64,000 nt of DNA from Kitasatospora sp. Root107 (GCF_001424875.1 NZ_LMCT01000005.1:88776-152775), one strand, 5' to 3'. Shown: positions 8,256 to 17,637, counted from the stretch's first letter. Notes: generated from the sequence alone by a model not told the origin. Numbers and translations: made by a program.

Positions 8256-9764
8256 TCAGCCTTGAGTCACGACCGCGTACTTCTCCAGCTCGGCCGCCAG
8301 CTCCGCCGCCACCTTGGCGTGCAGCAGCGTGCCCTCACCCGTGTGCTCGGTGGAGATCGGCTCCCCCTCGGCGTGCACCCGGGAGACCAGGTCGCCACGG
8401 GTGTACGGGATCAGCGCCTGCACCTCGATGGCCGGCCGCGGCAGCTCACTGTCGATCAGCTGCAGCAGCTCCTCCATGCCCAGCCCGGTACGGGCCGACA
8501 CCACGATGGCGTGCGGCTCGCGGCGGAGCAGCCGCTGGAGCACCAGCGGGTCGGCGGCGTCGGCCTTGTTGATCACCACGACCTCCCGCACGTTCTGCGC
8601 GTCGACCGAGACGATCACCTCCCGGACGGCGGCCAGCTGGGTCTCCGGCTCGGGGTGCGAACCGTCCACCACGTGCAGGATGAGGTCCGCCTCGGCGACC
8701 TCCTCCATGGTCGAACGGAACGCCTCGACCAGGTGGTGCGGCAGGTGCCGGACGAAGCCGACCGTGTCGGCCAGGGTGTAGACCCGGCCGCTCGGGGTCT
8801 GCGCCCGGCGGACCGTCGGGTCCAGGGTGGCGAACAGCGAGTTCTCCACCAGGACACCGGCGCCGGTCAGGCGGTTGAGGATCGAGGACTTGCCCGCGTT
8901 GGTGTAACCCGCGATGGCGACCGAGGGGACCTGGTTGCGACGGCGCTCCTGGCGCTTGGTGTCGCGGCCCTTCTTCATGTCGACGATCTCCCGGCGGAGC
9001 TTCGCCATCTTCTCGCGGATCCGCCGACGGTCGGTCTCGATCTTGGTCTCACCGGGACCACGGGTGGCCATACCGCCACCGGAGGAGCCGGAGCCACCGC
9101 CACCCATCTGCCGGGACAGCGAGGCACCCCAGCCACGCAGGCGCGGCAGCATGTACTGCATCTGCGCGAGCGAGACCTGTGCCTTGCCCTCCCTGGACTT
9201 GGCGTGCTGGGCGAAGATGTCGAGGATCAGGGCCGTCCGGTCGACCACCTTGACCTTGACCACGTCCTCCAGCTGGATCAGCTGACCCGGGGTCAGCTCA
9301 CCGTCGCAGACCACGGTGTCGGCGCCGGTGGAGGCGACGATGTCGCGCAGCTCCCTCGCCTTGCCGGAGCCGATGTAGGTCGCGGGGTCGGGCTTGTCGC
9401 GGCGCTGGATCACGCCGTCCAGCACCTCGGAGCCCGCGGTCTCGGCCAGGGCGGCGAGCTCGGCCATCGAGTTCTCCGCCTCCTCGACCGTGCCGTCGGT
9501 CCAGACCCCGACGAGCACCACGCGCTCCAGGCGGAGCTGGCGGTACTCGACCTCGGTGACGTCCTGCAGTTCGGTGGAGAGACCGGCGACCCGGCGCAGC
9601 GCGGCGCGCTCGCTCCGGTCGTACTGCTCCCCGTCATATCGGTCGAAGCCCTCGTCGTTCGCCGCGAGGTCCTCGTCCATCAGGGCTTCCGCCCGGAGGT
9701 CCGACAGTCGCTTGCCCTGGCTGTCGGAATTGCTGCGGCTCTCGAACGTGGAGGTCAATCTCAT
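8256..9764 (-). CDS. hflX: GTPase HflX, ribosome-associated
   Basis: A 502-residue HflX. The N-terminal HflX domain (about 60-215) contains VDRTALILDIFAQHA and YMLPRLRGWG, followed by a glycine-rich linker and GPGETKIETDRR. The GTPase domain carries GYTNAGKS (G1), DTVGF (G3) and NKAD (G4). HflX binds the 50S/70S ribosome and can split stalled or heat-damaged ribosomes. The start is taken at ATG 9764; a GTG at 9803 would add 13 residues that look unlike the family, but the AAGG just before the ATG is very close, so the start is uncertain. It is convergent with the protease gene across repeat copy A and lies downstream of rshA. Confidence 0.95.
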   Translation of the reverse strand: MRLTSTFESRSNSDSQGKRLSDLRAEALMDEDLAANDEGFDRYDGEQYDRSERAALRRVAGLSTELQDVTEVEYRQLRLERVVLVGVWTDGTVEEAENSMAELAALAETAGSEVLDGVIQRRDKPDPATYIGSGKARELRDIVASTGADTVVCDGELTPGQLIQLEDVVKVKVVDRTALILDIFAQHAKSREGKAQVSLAQMQYMLPRLRGWGASLSRQMGGGGSGSSGGGMATRGPGETKIETDRRRIREKMAKLRREIVDMKKGRDTKRQERRRNQVPSVAIAGYTNAGKSSILNRLTGAGVLVENSLFATLDPTVRRAQTPSGRVYTLADTVGFVRHLPHHLVEAFRSTMEEVAEADLILHVVDGSHPEPETQLAAVREVIVSVDAQNVREVVVINKADAADPLVLQRLLRREPHAIVVSARTGLGMEELLQLIDSELPRPAIEVQALIPYTRGDLVSRVHAEGEPISTEHTGEGTLLHAKVAAELAAELEKYAVVTQG

Positions 9765-9851
9765 CCTTAGGTAGATCGGGAGGGGCCGGTGCGCCGTGCG
9801 CACCTGGGAGTGTGCCCCGTCTGACGCCCCGATACCAGGTGGCGAGCCGAG

Positions 9852-12071
9852 CTACCCCTGCAGGCCGCGGCCGGCACCGGAACCACTACGTCCGGTGAAC
9901 GCCACGGACCGGCCGTGAATTCCCCACGATGGTCGCACGCCCGCCACGGCCGGGTCATCCCGATTTCCCCGATCCGGACCGGGTCGATAGACGTCGTAGA
10001 CCCCGGAGACCCGCAGCATCGCCCGCATCAGCAGCGGCAGGGTGGCCGCCGCCGGCAGCTCGACCGTGTAGCTGTGCCGGACCCGCAGTTGCTGCGGCGG
10101 CTCCACCTCGGCCGCGATGATGCCGACACCCTCGGCCGAGATCGCCGCCGTCAGATCGGCCAGCAGCCGGGGGCGGTTCAACGCCTCGGCCCGGAGGGTC
10201 GCCCGGAAGCCGTCGGCGGGGGCGGCGCCCGGCACCCAGCACGGCCCGACCGGCTCCCGGCCGGCCTCCCGCAGCTGCTCGCCCACCGGACAGTGGGTCC
10301 GGTGCACGGCCACCGCCCCGCCCCGGATCAGGTAGCCGGTCAGCTCGTCCGGCGGCACCGGCGTACAGCACCGGGACAGCCGGACCACCCCGCCCGAGCG
10401 TCCCGGCACGGTCACCGGCGCCTGCCGCCGCGCGGCGGACGGGACACCGGCGGGCGCCGGCTTGGCCGCCCCTGCGTCCGGCTGCGGCGCCCCGGCCGGA
10501 CGGTCGGCCAGCCAGCGTTCGATCGCCAGCCTGGCCCCCGGGGTACGGACGTACTCCAGCCACTCGACGGCCGGTCCCGACGCCTCGGCGGCCTGCTCGG
10601 TCAGCACCGCCAGCACATCGCCGTCCCGGAGCGTGGTGGAGAGCGCGACCAGCCGCCCGTTCACCCGGGCCCCCAGACAGCGGTGGCCGGTCTCCTCCCC
10701 CAGCAGGTACGCGGCGTCCACGCAGCTCGCGCCGGACGGCAGGTGCAGGGTCTCGCCCTGCTCGGTGACGGCGGTGATCTCCCGGTCGCCGGACAGGTCC
10801 GAGGTGAGCGCGGACCAGAAGGTGTCCGGGTCCGGGGTCTCCTGCTGCCACTCCAACAGCCGGCTCAGCCAGCCGGGCCGGGCCGGGTCGGTCCGCTCCG
10901 GGTCCTCGGGGCCGTCCTGGTGCGGATCGCCCAGGGCGACCACGCCGAACTGGGCCACCCGGTGCATCTCCCGGCTCCTGACCAGGACTTCGACCACCTC
11001 GCCGGCCGGCAGCGCGACCGCCGTGTGCAGCGACTGGTACAGGTTGAACTTGGGTGCCGCGACGAAATCCTTGAACTCCCCGGGCAGCGGCGTCCAGCAG
11101 GTGTGCAGCTCGCCGAGCACCGCGTAGCAGTCGGCGTTCTCCTCCACCACCACCAACAGCCGCCCGAAGTCGGCGGGTTGGAGATCCTGCGGCAGACCGT
11201 CGGGCCCGGCGGCGGCGGTCCGCTTGAGCAGCACCCGGTGCACGGACACACAGTGCCTGGGCCGCACGGTGACGGTGGCCGTCACCCCGGACTCGGCCAG
11301 CTGCCGGGTCAGCGCATCGGCGAACGGCTGCAGCAGCTCCTCGGGCCGCTCGTCGTACGCGGCGATCAGCGCACCGGTCCGGGCGTACTCCTCCGGGTGC
11401 AGAGTGGCGAACACGATGTCCTCCAACTCGGCTTTCAGCACCTGGATCCCGAGCCGCTCGGCCAGCGGGATCAGCACGTCCCTGGTCACCTTGGCGATCC
11501 TGATCCGGCTGGCGGGCTTCATGTGCCGGATGGTCCGCATGTTGTGCAGCCGGTCGGCGAGCTTGATCACCATCACCCGGACGTCGTCGCCGGTGGCCAC
11601 CAGCATCTTCCGAAAGGTCTCCGCCTCGGCCGCTGCACCGAAGTCCACCTTCTCCAACTTGGTGACGCCGTCCACCAGATAGGCCACCTCGGGCCCGAAC
11701 TCCTCGGCCACCTGAGCCAGCGTCACCTCGGTGTCCTCGACCGTGTCGTGCAGCAGCGACGCCACCAAGGTCGTTGTCCCGGCCCCGAGTTGGGCCAGAA
11801 TCATGGTCACCGCGAGCGGATGGGTGATGAACGGCTCCCCGCTCTTCCGGGTCTGCCCCCGGTGACTGGCCTCCGCCGTCCGGTACGCCCGGCCGAGCAG
11901 CGCCAGGTCCGCCTGCGGGTGGTGGCGCCGGTGCGCCTCCACGATCGGCTCGATCGCATCGGGGAGCGGGGCGCGGCCGGTTGCCAGTACGGCGGCACGG
12001 CCTGCCCGGCCCAGGGAGGCTCGGTTGAGTCTGCCCCGGGAGCGCTTTCCAGCCTCGGCTTCGACGGTCAT
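9852..12071 (-). CDS. rshA: RelA/SpoT homologue, (p)ppGpp hydrolase/synthetase (RshA-like)
   Basis: A 739-residue RSH protein. Order: N-terminal HD hydrolase domain (HDTVED, RLHNMRT), synthetase-like domain, TGS domain near 420-480, a proline/alanine-rich linker, and C-terminal ACT-like domain. The hydrolase residues look intact. In the synthetase domain the usual GRPKH...S motif reads RPRHCVSVH, with the catalytic lysine replaced by arginine, and the AEYGVAAHW segment reads AQFGVVAL. NLYQSLHT and the glutamate of EVLVRS are kept. The start is ATG 12071, preceded by GGAGG five bases upstream; a GTG six bases earlier would overlap that site. Position between hflX and dapF matches the second RSH gene of Streptomyces rather than the main relA. 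Confidence 0.92.
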   Translation of the reverse strand: MTVEAEAGKRSRGRLNRASLGRAGRAAVLATGRAPLPDAIEPIVEAHRRHHPQADLALLGRAYRTAEASHRGQTRKSGEPFITHPLAVTMILAQLGAGTTTLVASLLHDTVEDTEVTLAQVAEEFGPEVAYLVDGVTKLEKVDFGAAAEAETFRKMLVATGDDVRVMVIKLADRLHNMRTIRHMKPASRIRIAKVTRDVLIPLAERLGIQVLKAELEDIVFATLHPEEYARTGALIAAYDERPEELLQPFADALTRQLAESGVTATVTVRPRHCVSVHRVLLKRTAAAGPDGLPQDLQPADFGRLLVVVEENADCYAVLGELHTCWTPLPGEFKDFVAAPKFNLYQSLHTAVALPAGEVVEVLVRSREMHRVAQFGVVALGDPHQDGPEDPERTDPARPGWLSRLLEWQQETPDPDTFWSALTSDLSGDREITAVTEQGETLHLPSGASCVDAAYLLGEETGHRCLGARVNGRLVALSTTLRDGDVLAVLTEQAAEASGPAVEWLEYVRTPGARLAIERWLADRPAGAPQPDAGAAKPAPAGVPSAARRQAPVTVPGRSGGVVRLSRCCTPVPPDELTGYLIRGGAVAVHRTHCPVGEQLREAGREPVGPCWVPGAAPADGFRATLRAEALNRPRLLADLTAAISAEGVGIIAAEVEPPQQLRVRHSYTVELPAAATLPLLMRAMLRVSGVYDVYRPGPDRGNRDDPAVAGVRPSWGIHGRSVAFTGRSGSGAGRGLQG

Positions 12072-12227
12072 CTGCACCTCCGGCAGCGATGGTCCATGCT
12101 ACCGAGCAGAGCACGTTCCGCGACCCCCTGCTCCCGCACCGTCACCAACACCACCCGAACGGGGGGATTCACTCCGTACCCGACGGGGAAGCGACCCGCA
12201 CCCGTGCAGCGGCCCGAGCATCGACGG

Positions 12228-12343
12228 CCAGGGGCTCGGGGAACTGCGACGCCGACCCTGGCAACGTGATCGTCGCGTAGGTGGTCAGGCACTTTCGCAG
12301 TGACCCCGGCGCCAGATCTCCTCGCAGTTCCCCGAGCCCCTGG
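12228..12343. repeat. Intergenic inverted-repeat element, copy B, in the 12072-12382 gap
   Basis: The arms CCAGGGGCTCGGGGAACTGCG (12228-12248) and its mirror (12323-12343) pair perfectly. The interior read on the minus strand has GGAGATCTGGCGC, GCGAAAGTGCCTGACCA and GGTCGGCGTCGC. It lies 40 nt past the dapF stop and upstream of rshA. The flank GCTGAGC on the right resembles copy E. The rest of the 311-base gap holds the rshA leader and no further recognisable feature. Confidence 0.88.
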
Positions 12344-12382
12344 GTAGTAGACCGCTGAGCACCTGCCAAAAGCTAAGCCCGT

Positions 12383-13255
12383 TCAGAGGCGGAGCGTCCC
12401 CGTGGCGACGATCTCCGCCGGCCCCGCCATCTCGATCCGGCCGTCCGGGTGCTCGGTGATCAGCAGGGTGCCGCCGGGCAGGTCGACGGTGTAGGTGACC
12501 GCCCGGCCGGTGACCGAGGGGTCGAGGTGGTGGCGGCGGGCCGCCGCGACGGCCACCGCGCAGGCGCCGGTACCGCAGGAGCGGGTCTCGCCGGAGCCCC
12601 GCTCGTGCACCCGCATCGCGACGTGCTGCGGTCCGCGCTCCACCACGAACTCGACGTTGACCCCCTCGGGGTACACGCCGACCGTGACGCCGGGCGCGGT
12701 GAACAGGTCACCGGCCTGGGCCAGCTCGTCGACGAAAGCGACCGCGTGCGGGTTGCCCATGTTGACGTTGAGCGCGGGCCAGACCTGATCGCCGACCGTC
12801 ACCTCGACCCCGTCGGGACCGGGCAGCCGGACCTTGCCCATGTCGACCGTGATCAGGCCCGGACCTTCGGCGGTGTCCTCCGCGACCCGCACCGTGAGCA
12901 CACCGGCCCGGGTGGCGATCGGGATCAGGCCCGGCTTGGCCAGCCCGGCCTCGACCAGGTAGCGGGCGAAGACCCGGCTGCCGTTGCCGCACATCTCGGC
13001 GATCGAGCCGTCGGCGTTCCGGTAGTCCATGAACCACTCGGCCCGGTCGGCCATGCCGACCGCCGCCGGGTCGGCCGCCGACCGGACCACCCGGATCAGG
13101 CCGTCGCCACCGATACCGGCCCGGCGGTCGCACAGGGCGGCGACCTCGGCCGGACCGAGGTCGAGCAGACCGTCCCCGTCCGGGACGATCACGAAGTCGT
13201 TCTGGGTGCCGTGGCCCTTGAGGAAGGGGAGACCGAAGGTCTTGGATGCGCTCAC
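12383..13255 (-). CDS. dapF: Diaminopimelate epimerase
   Basis: A 290-residue DapF that interconverts LL- and meso-diaminopimelate for lysine and peptidoglycan. The two catalytic cysteines are seen in AEMCGNGSR and RSCGTGACA, and NMGNPHAVAF contributes to substrate binding. GHGTQNDFV near the N-terminus matches the family's GxGNDF(V) opening. The start is a GTG at 13255, about 13 residues before that segment. Repeat copy B follows the stop codon. The upstream neighbour is a small membrane protein 27 nt away, probably co-transcribed. Confidence 0.96.
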   Translation of the reverse strand: MSASKTFGLPFLKGHGTQNDFVIVPDGDGLLDLGPAEVAALCDRRAGIGGDGLIRVVRSAADPAAVGMADRAEWFMDYRNADGSIAEMCGNGSRVFARYLVEAGLAKPGLIPIATRAGVLTVRVAEDTAEGPGLITVDMGKVRLPGPDGVEVTVGDQVWPALNVNMGNPHAVAFVDELAQAGDLFTAPGVTVGVYPEGVNVEFVVERGPQHVAMRVHERGSGETRSCGTGACAVAVAAARRHHLDPSVTGRAVTYTVDLPGGTLLITEHPDGRIEMAGPAEIVATGTLRL

Positions 13256-13282
13256 AGAGCCGATGGTACTGAGACCGACCGG

Positions 13283-13762
13283 TCAGGAGGCGAGGTGGAC
13301 CACACGCCAGACGGCGAGGCCGACCGCGGCCACTGCGGCCAGGGTGTAGAGCGCGATCGCCTTGCGACCGGCCCGCCGGCCGCTGCCCCGGCGCGGGACG
13401 CCGGGCCACTTGTACCCGGCCATCCGGGCGGCCATCGCGCCCCAGCCGACCGAGGCGGCGGTGAGCAGCAGGCCGAGCATCCCGATCATCGCGGAGGCGC
13501 CGCCCCCGGAGCCGAAGGCGAGCGGGAAGGCGAACATCAGCGCACCGGCGGCGCCGACCAGCACGATCGGCAGGATCTGCCACCAGCGCAGCCGGCGCAG
13601 CGGCCGGATCTCCCGCTCGTGGACCACGCCGGGTGCGGCCAGGTCGGCGAGGGCGGGCAGAGCCAGGGCGTACGAGGTGGGAATCCGGTCTTCGGACAGC
13701 ACCAGTTCGGCGCTGACACTGCTCGGCAGTTCCTCGGTTTCGGGGCCGGTACCCGTGGACAC
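13283..13762 (-). CDS. Hypothetical membrane protein
   Basis: A 159-residue protein of no recognised family. The first 55 residues are soluble and acidic. They are followed by hydrophobic segments near 61-80 and 87-107, a basic loop (VPRRGSGRRAGRK), and a C-terminal segment near 138-156, suggesting three membrane spans. It starts with GTG at 13762 and lies 27 nt upstream of dapF and downstream of miaA on the same strand. Coding bias and position between conserved genes support it being real. Confidence 0.75.
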   Translation of the reverse strand: MSTGTGPETEELPSSVSAELVLSEDRIPTSYALALPALADLAAPGVVHEREIRPLRRLRWWQILPIVLVGAAGALMFAFPLAFGSGGGASAMIGMLGLLLTAASVGWGAMAARMAGYKWPGVPRRGSGRRAGRKAIALYTLAAVAAVGLAVWRVVHLAS

Positions 13763-13980
13763 GCGGCCTCCCCTGACGGTTCGACACGAGCCAACGGACT
13801 CGCGGGTGTAGGAGCGGCCCGCGCGGCCGACCCCTGGTTGTTCTCGATAATGGCATGTCCGGTACCGCCGACGCGGGTTCCATCGGGCCGTCGGGTGATC
13901 CGTGGCCAGGACGTGATGTGCCTGTAACCCTCAGTTGGTCGTGCACCTGCAGCTGCACCGGCCGGATGGCCGGAAACCGC

Positions 13981-14919
13981 TCAGATCTGACGGTCGATCA
14001 GCTCCAGGGACCGTTCCAGCAGCGCAGTCGGGTCCGCACCGGCCGGGCGGGCCAGCCAGTGGATCCGGTCGTCCCGGCGGAACCAGGACTCCTGGCGGCG
14101 GGCGAACCGCCTGGTCGCCCGCACGGTTTCGGCCTTCGCCTCGTCCTCGGTGCAGTCCCCCGCGAAGTGGGCCAGCACCTGCTGGTAGCCGAGTGCCCGG
14201 GAGGCGGTCAGCCCGTCCCGCAGCCCTCGCGCCTCCAGCTCGCGGACCTCGGCGAGCAGACCGGCCTCCCACATCCGGTCCACCCGCAGCTCGATCCGGC
14301 GGTCCAGCTCCGGACGCTCCACCTGGACGCCGATCTGCACCGTGTCGTACACGGCGGTGTTGGTCGGCAGGCTGGCGGTGAACGGGCGGCCGGTGATCTC
14401 GATGACCTCCAGCGCCCGGACCACCCGGCGACCGTTGCTGGGCAGGATCGCCTGGGCGGCGGCCGGGTCCAGCTCGGCCAGCCGCCGGTGCAGCGCACCG
14501 CTGCCGAGCTGCTCGCACTCGGCCTCCAGCCGGGCCCGGACCGCCGGGTCCGTGCCGGGGAACTCCATCTCGTCGATCGCCGCCCGGACGTACAGCCCGG
14601 AGCCGCCGACCAGCACGGGCGTCCGGCCCTCGGCGAGCAGCCGGTCGATCGAAGCCCTGGCCAGCCGCTGGAACTCGGCGACGCTGGCGGCCTCGGTGAC
14701 GTCCCAGATGTCCAGCAGGTGGTGCGGGATGCCGCCGCGCTCGGCGGTGGTGAGCTTCGCGGTGCCGATGTCCATGCCCCGGTAGAGCTGCATCGAGTCG
14801 GTGTTGATCACCTCGCCGCCGAGCGCGGTGGCGATGGCGACCGCCAGGTCGGACTTGCCCGCGGCGGTCGCGCCGACCACGGAGACGACGCGGGGCTGGA
14901 TGACGGGAGAGCTGCTCAC
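13981..14919 (-). CDS. miaA: tRNA dimethylallyltransferase
   Basis: A 312-residue MiaA that prenylates A37 of tRNAs reading UNN codons, giving the substrate of MiaB, which is encoded in this window. The P-loop is VGATAAGKSDLA near the N-terminus, followed by NTDSMQLYRGMDIGTAK (substrate binding), LVGGSGLYVRA and the SNGRRVVRALEV segment. The start is a GTG at 14919. The frame stays open to 15258, but that extension is antisense to the small antitoxin-like gene and is unlike MiaA. A promoter should lie in 14920-15046, shared with the divergent small gene. Confidence 0.96.
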   Translation of the reverse strand: MSSSPVIQPRVVSVVGATAAGKSDLAVAIATALGGEVINTDSMQLYRGMDIGTAKLTTAERGGIPHHLLDIWDVTEAASVAEFQRLARASIDRLLAEGRTPVLVGGSGLYVRAAIDEMEFPGTDPAVRARLEAECEQLGSGALHRRLAELDPAAAQAILPSNGRRVVRALEVIEITGRPFTASLPTNTAVYDTVQIGVQVERPELDRRIELRVDRMWEAGLLAEVRELEARGLRDGLTASRALGYQQVLAHFAGDCTEDEAKAETVRATRRFARRQESWFRRDDRIHWLARPAGADPTALLERSLELIDRQI

Positions 14920-15046
14920 GGGCCAAGTCTCGCAAAGATCGGGAGTGGCACCGTGTCTCAGGTCGTCACTCTGGGGAAGGATATGAACGGTATGACCTAT
15001 TTTCTCCGTCCGCCGGGCGGACCCTGCTGAAGGAGAGCAACGGACC

Positions 15047-15277
15047 ATGGGTCTGATGGACAACCTCAAGGGCAAGGCCGAGGAGCTCAAGGGCAAGGCC
15101 AGCGAACTCGCGGGCAAACACAACGAGAAGATCGACCACATGGTCGAGAAGACCGGCAGCGCCGTGGACAAGGCCACCAAGGGCAAGTACAGCGACAAGA
15201 TCGAGACCGGCACGAGCAAGGCCAAGGGCGCGGTGGACCACTTCGCCGCCAAGCCCAAGGACGAGGGTCAGAGCTGA
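15047..15277 (+). CDS. Small antitoxin-like protein (Rv0909/MT0933 family)
   Basis: A 76-residue, lysine-rich, highly charged protein made of short helical repeats (LKGKAEELKGKASELAGK, then DKATKGKYSDKIETG). This matches the actinobacterial family annotated as MT0933-like or Rv0909-type antitoxin. The ATG at 15047 follows AAGGAG at 15030-15035. No toxin gene lies next to it: the neighbours are divergent miaA and a convergent dioxygenase-like gene. The name therefore rests on family similarity only. An alternative is a small abundant stress protein of CsbD-like character. Confidence 0.8.
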   Translation: MGLMDNLKGKAEELKGKASELAGKHNEKIDHMVEKTGSAVDKATKGKYSDKIETGTSKAKGAVDHFAAKPKDEGQS

Positions 15278-15284
15278 CCCGCTG

Positions 15285-15983
15285 TCAGCTCCAGGAGGCC
15301 ACGAAGTAGCCCACCCCGTACGGGGCTTCGTCGTACCGCAGCCTCCCGTTCAACCCGGCGCCCTGAGCAGCTCCCGCGAGGACCTGCCAGGGCGCCCGTC
15401 CGTCTGCCTGGAGCTCCGCCGACACCCCGGGGTCGAGCGCGGCCAGCGCGGTCAGGTCCGCGGCACCCAGGGCCCGGGCCGCCTCGGCGTCGTAGCCCTC
15501 GGCGCGGTCGTCCAGATAGCCCGGCGCCTTGACCGATCGGCAGGCGCTGCCACCGCCGAGCACCAGCAGAGCGACCCGGTCGGCCAGTTCGGCCAGCCCG
15601 CCGCCCAGGCCGAGCAGCCGCTCGGCCGGCGCGTCGGCCGGGACGGCGCACGCGTGGGTGGGGGTGGTCGCCCCCGCCTGCTCCAGCAGCCAGGCTCCGA
15701 CGGCCAACGACGGCGCGAGCTCCGGACCGTCCACCCCACCCGACGGCAGCCGCACCACCCGGGGCACGCCGTACCGGTGGAACGAACCCACTCCGCCCTC
15801 GGTCCACACCCCGGCCTCCGGACCGCCGCCGACCAGCACGATCAGCTCCGCCCCCGAGGCCGACAACTCCCGCACCGCTTCCAGGCAGGCGGCCCGCAGC
15901 GGCTCCAGTTCGGGCGCCGCACCCGAGGCGACCTCGGGCACCAGCAACGGCGGACAGGGGACGACGGCAGCGGCTACGAGCAT
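15285..15983 (-). CDS. Class III extradiol dioxygenase-like protein of unknown role
   Basis: A 232-residue protein that resembles the B subunit fold of class III extradiol dioxygenases (LigB-like): it opens with a VPCPPLLVPEV motif and contains ELIVLVGGG. The family's iron-binding histidines are not obvious, so ring cleavage is doubtful. The ATG at 15983 has AAGGTGA six bases upstream; a GTG three codons earlier is possible. The gene stands between miaB and miaA, and its stop converges with the antitoxin-like gene only 7 nt away. It is conserved in this position in related actinomycetes as far as I recall, which hints at a link to tRNA modification that is unproven. Confidence 0.75.
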   Translation of the reverse strand: MLVAAAVVPCPPLLVPEVASGAAPELEPLRAACLEAVRELSASGAELIVLVGGGPEAGVWTEGGVGSFHRYGVPRVVRLPSGGVDGPELAPSLAVGAWLLEQAGATTPTHACAVPADAPAERLLGLGGGLAELADRVALLVLGGGSACRSVKAPGYLDDRAEGYDAEAARALGAADLTALAALDPGVSAELQADGRAPWQVLAGAAQGAGLNGRLRYDEAPYGVGYFVASWS

Positions 15984-16014
15984 GACGATCACCTTATGGC
16001 ACCCGCCGCAGCAC

Positions 16015-16132
16015 CCAGGGGCTCGGGGAACAGCGACGGTTCGTGGCTGGCGGGCATCACGGCGAAAGTGCCTGACCAGCTACGGACGGATCACCTTGCA
16101 GCGGTCGGCGTCGCAGTTCCCCGAGCCCCTGG
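16015..16132. repeat. Intergenic inverted-repeat element, copy C
   Basis: Arms at 16015-16038 and 16109-16132 pair over 24 nt with one mismatch (CAGCG against CTGCG). The interior carries GCGAAAGTGCCTGACCAGC, then TACGGACGGATCACC and GGTCGGCGTCGC, nearly identical to copy D. The left half of the interior differs from the other copies. It begins 18 nt beyond the miaB stop. The flank TGGTGGCTGAG follows the right arm, as in copy D. Confidence 0.88.
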
Positions 16133-16149
16133 TGGCTGAGCCCGGAGGG

Positions 16150-17637
16150 CTACTCGCCGCAACCCGTGACCACGGGAAGCGCAGCCGGAACCCCGATGGT
16201 GGGCAGGCCGAGCATCACGCCGGCCGGCTTCGCCGCCGGGGCGCCCTGCCGCTTCTCCCAGGCGTCGCCCGCGCGGGTGCGGCGGACAGCCAGGGTGGGC
16301 CCCTCGGCGAGCAGGTGGTGCGGGGCGGCGTAGGTGATCTCGACCGTCACCGTGTCACCCGGACGGACCGGCTCGGTGGGGCGGGTGAAGTGAACAAGGC
16401 GGTTGTCGGGGGCGCGGCCGGAGAGCCGGTCCGTCCGGTCGTCCTTCTTGCCCTCGCCCTCGGCGACCAGGATCTCCAGCACCCGGCCGACCTGCTTCTT
16501 GTTCTCCTCCCAGGAGATCTCCTCCTGGAGGGCGATCAGCCGGTTGTAGCGCTCCTGCACCACGGCCTTGGGGATCTGCCCCTCCATCTCGGCGGCCGGA
16601 GTGCCGGGCCGCTTGGAGTACTGGAAGGTGAAGGCGTTGGTGAAGCGGGCCTCCCGGACCGCGTGCATGGTCTGCTCGAAGTCCTCCTCGGTCTCACCGG
16701 GGAAGCCGACGATGATGTCGGTGGAGATCGCCGCGTCCGGCATCGCCTCACGGACCTTGCGGATGATGCCGAGGAAACGGTCCTGCCGGTACGAGCGCTT
16801 CATCGCGCGCAGCACGGTGTCCGAACCGGACTGCATCGGCATGTGCAGCTGGGGCATCACGTTCGGGGTCTCCGCCATCGCGGCGATCACGTCGTCGGTG
16901 AAGTCGCGCGGGTGCGGCGAGGTGAAGCGAATGCGCTCCAGGCCCTCGATCTGCCCGGCCGCCCGGAGCAGCTTGGAGAACGCCTCCCGGTCGCCCAGGT
17001 CGGAGCCGTACGCGTTGACGTTCTGGCCGAGCAGGGTGACCTCGATGACGCCCTCGCCGACCAGCGCCTCGATCTCGGCGAGCACGTCGCCGGGGCGACG
17101 GTCCTCCTCCTTGCCGCGCAGCGCCGGGACGATGCAGAAGGTGCAGGTGTTGTTGCAGCCGACCGAGATCGCCACCCAGGCCGCGTACGCCGACTCGCGC
17201 CGGGTCGGCAGGGTGGACGGGAAGGTCTCCAGCGACTCCAGGATCTCCACCTGGGCCTGCTGCTCGATCCGGGCCCGCTCCAGCAGCGCCGGCAGGTGCC
17301 CGATGTTGTGGGTGCCGAAGACCACGTCGACCCAGGGGGCCCGCTTCACGATGGTGTCGCGGTCCTTCTGGGCCAGGCAGCCGCCGACGGCGATCTGCAT
17401 GTCCTTGTTCCGGGTCTTCGCCGGGGCGAGCTGTCCGAGGTTGCCGTACAGCTTGTTGTCGGCGTTCTCACGCACCGCACAGGTGTTGAAGACCACCAGG
17501 TCGGGATCACCCTCCTGGTCGGCCTTCACGTACCCGGCGTCCTCGAGCAGCCCGGAGAGCCGCTCGGAGTCGTGCACGTTCATCTGGCAGCCGTACGTGA
17601 CGACCTTGTAGCTCTTGGAATCCTGGCTCGTACCCAC
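16150..17637 (-). CDS. miaB: tRNA-2-methylthio-N6-dimethylallyladenosine synthase
   Basis: A 495-residue radical-SAM methylthiotransferase acting on i6A37 of tRNA, the product of MiaA. Order: N-terminal UPF0004 domain with its cluster-binding cysteines (GCQMN, NTCAVRE, GGCLAQ), radical-SAM domain with CNNTCTFC, then a TRAM domain (RLVHF...). The start is a GTG at 17637, giving [20 protein letters not shown]; the longer open frame to 17799 runs into the TAXI gene and lacks family similarity. It diverges from the TAXI gene across 79 nt. A C-terminal tail of about 40 residues after TRAM is low-complexity. Confidence 0.96.
   Translation of the reverse strand: MGTSQDSKSYKVVTYGCQMNVHDSERLSGLLEDAGYVKADQEGDPDLVVFNTCAVRENADNKLYGNLGQLAPAKTRNKDMQIAVGGCLAQKDRDTIVKRAPWVDVVFGTHNIGHLPALLERARIEQQAQVEILESLETFPSTLPTRRESAYAAWVAISVGCNNTCTFCIVPALRGKEEDRRPGDVLAEIEALVGEGVIEVTLLGQNVNAYGSDLGDREAFSKLLRAAGQIEGLERIRFTSPHPRDFTDDVIAAMAETPNVMPQLHMPMQSGSDTVLRAMKRSYRQDRFLGIIRKVREAMPDAAISTDIIVGFPGETEEDFEQTMHAVREARFTNAFTFQYSKRPGTPAAEMEGQIPKAVVQERYNRLIALQEEISWEENKKQVGRVLEILVAEGEGKKDDRTDRLSGRAPDNRLVHFTRPTEPVRPGDTVTVEITYAAPHHLLAEGPTLAVRRTRAGDAWEKRQGAPAAKPAGVMLGLPTIGVPAALPVVTGCGE

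Noticed and set aside
14920..15258. N-terminal extension of miaA
   Set aside because: The extension is antisense to the small antitoxin-like gene and has no MiaA similarity; the GTG at 14919 fits the family start.
15047..15992. A toxin-antitoxin pair formed by the small protein and its convergent neighbour
   Set aside because: The neighbour is a 232-residue dioxygenase-like protein in convergent orientation, not a toxin, and is conserved beside miaB.
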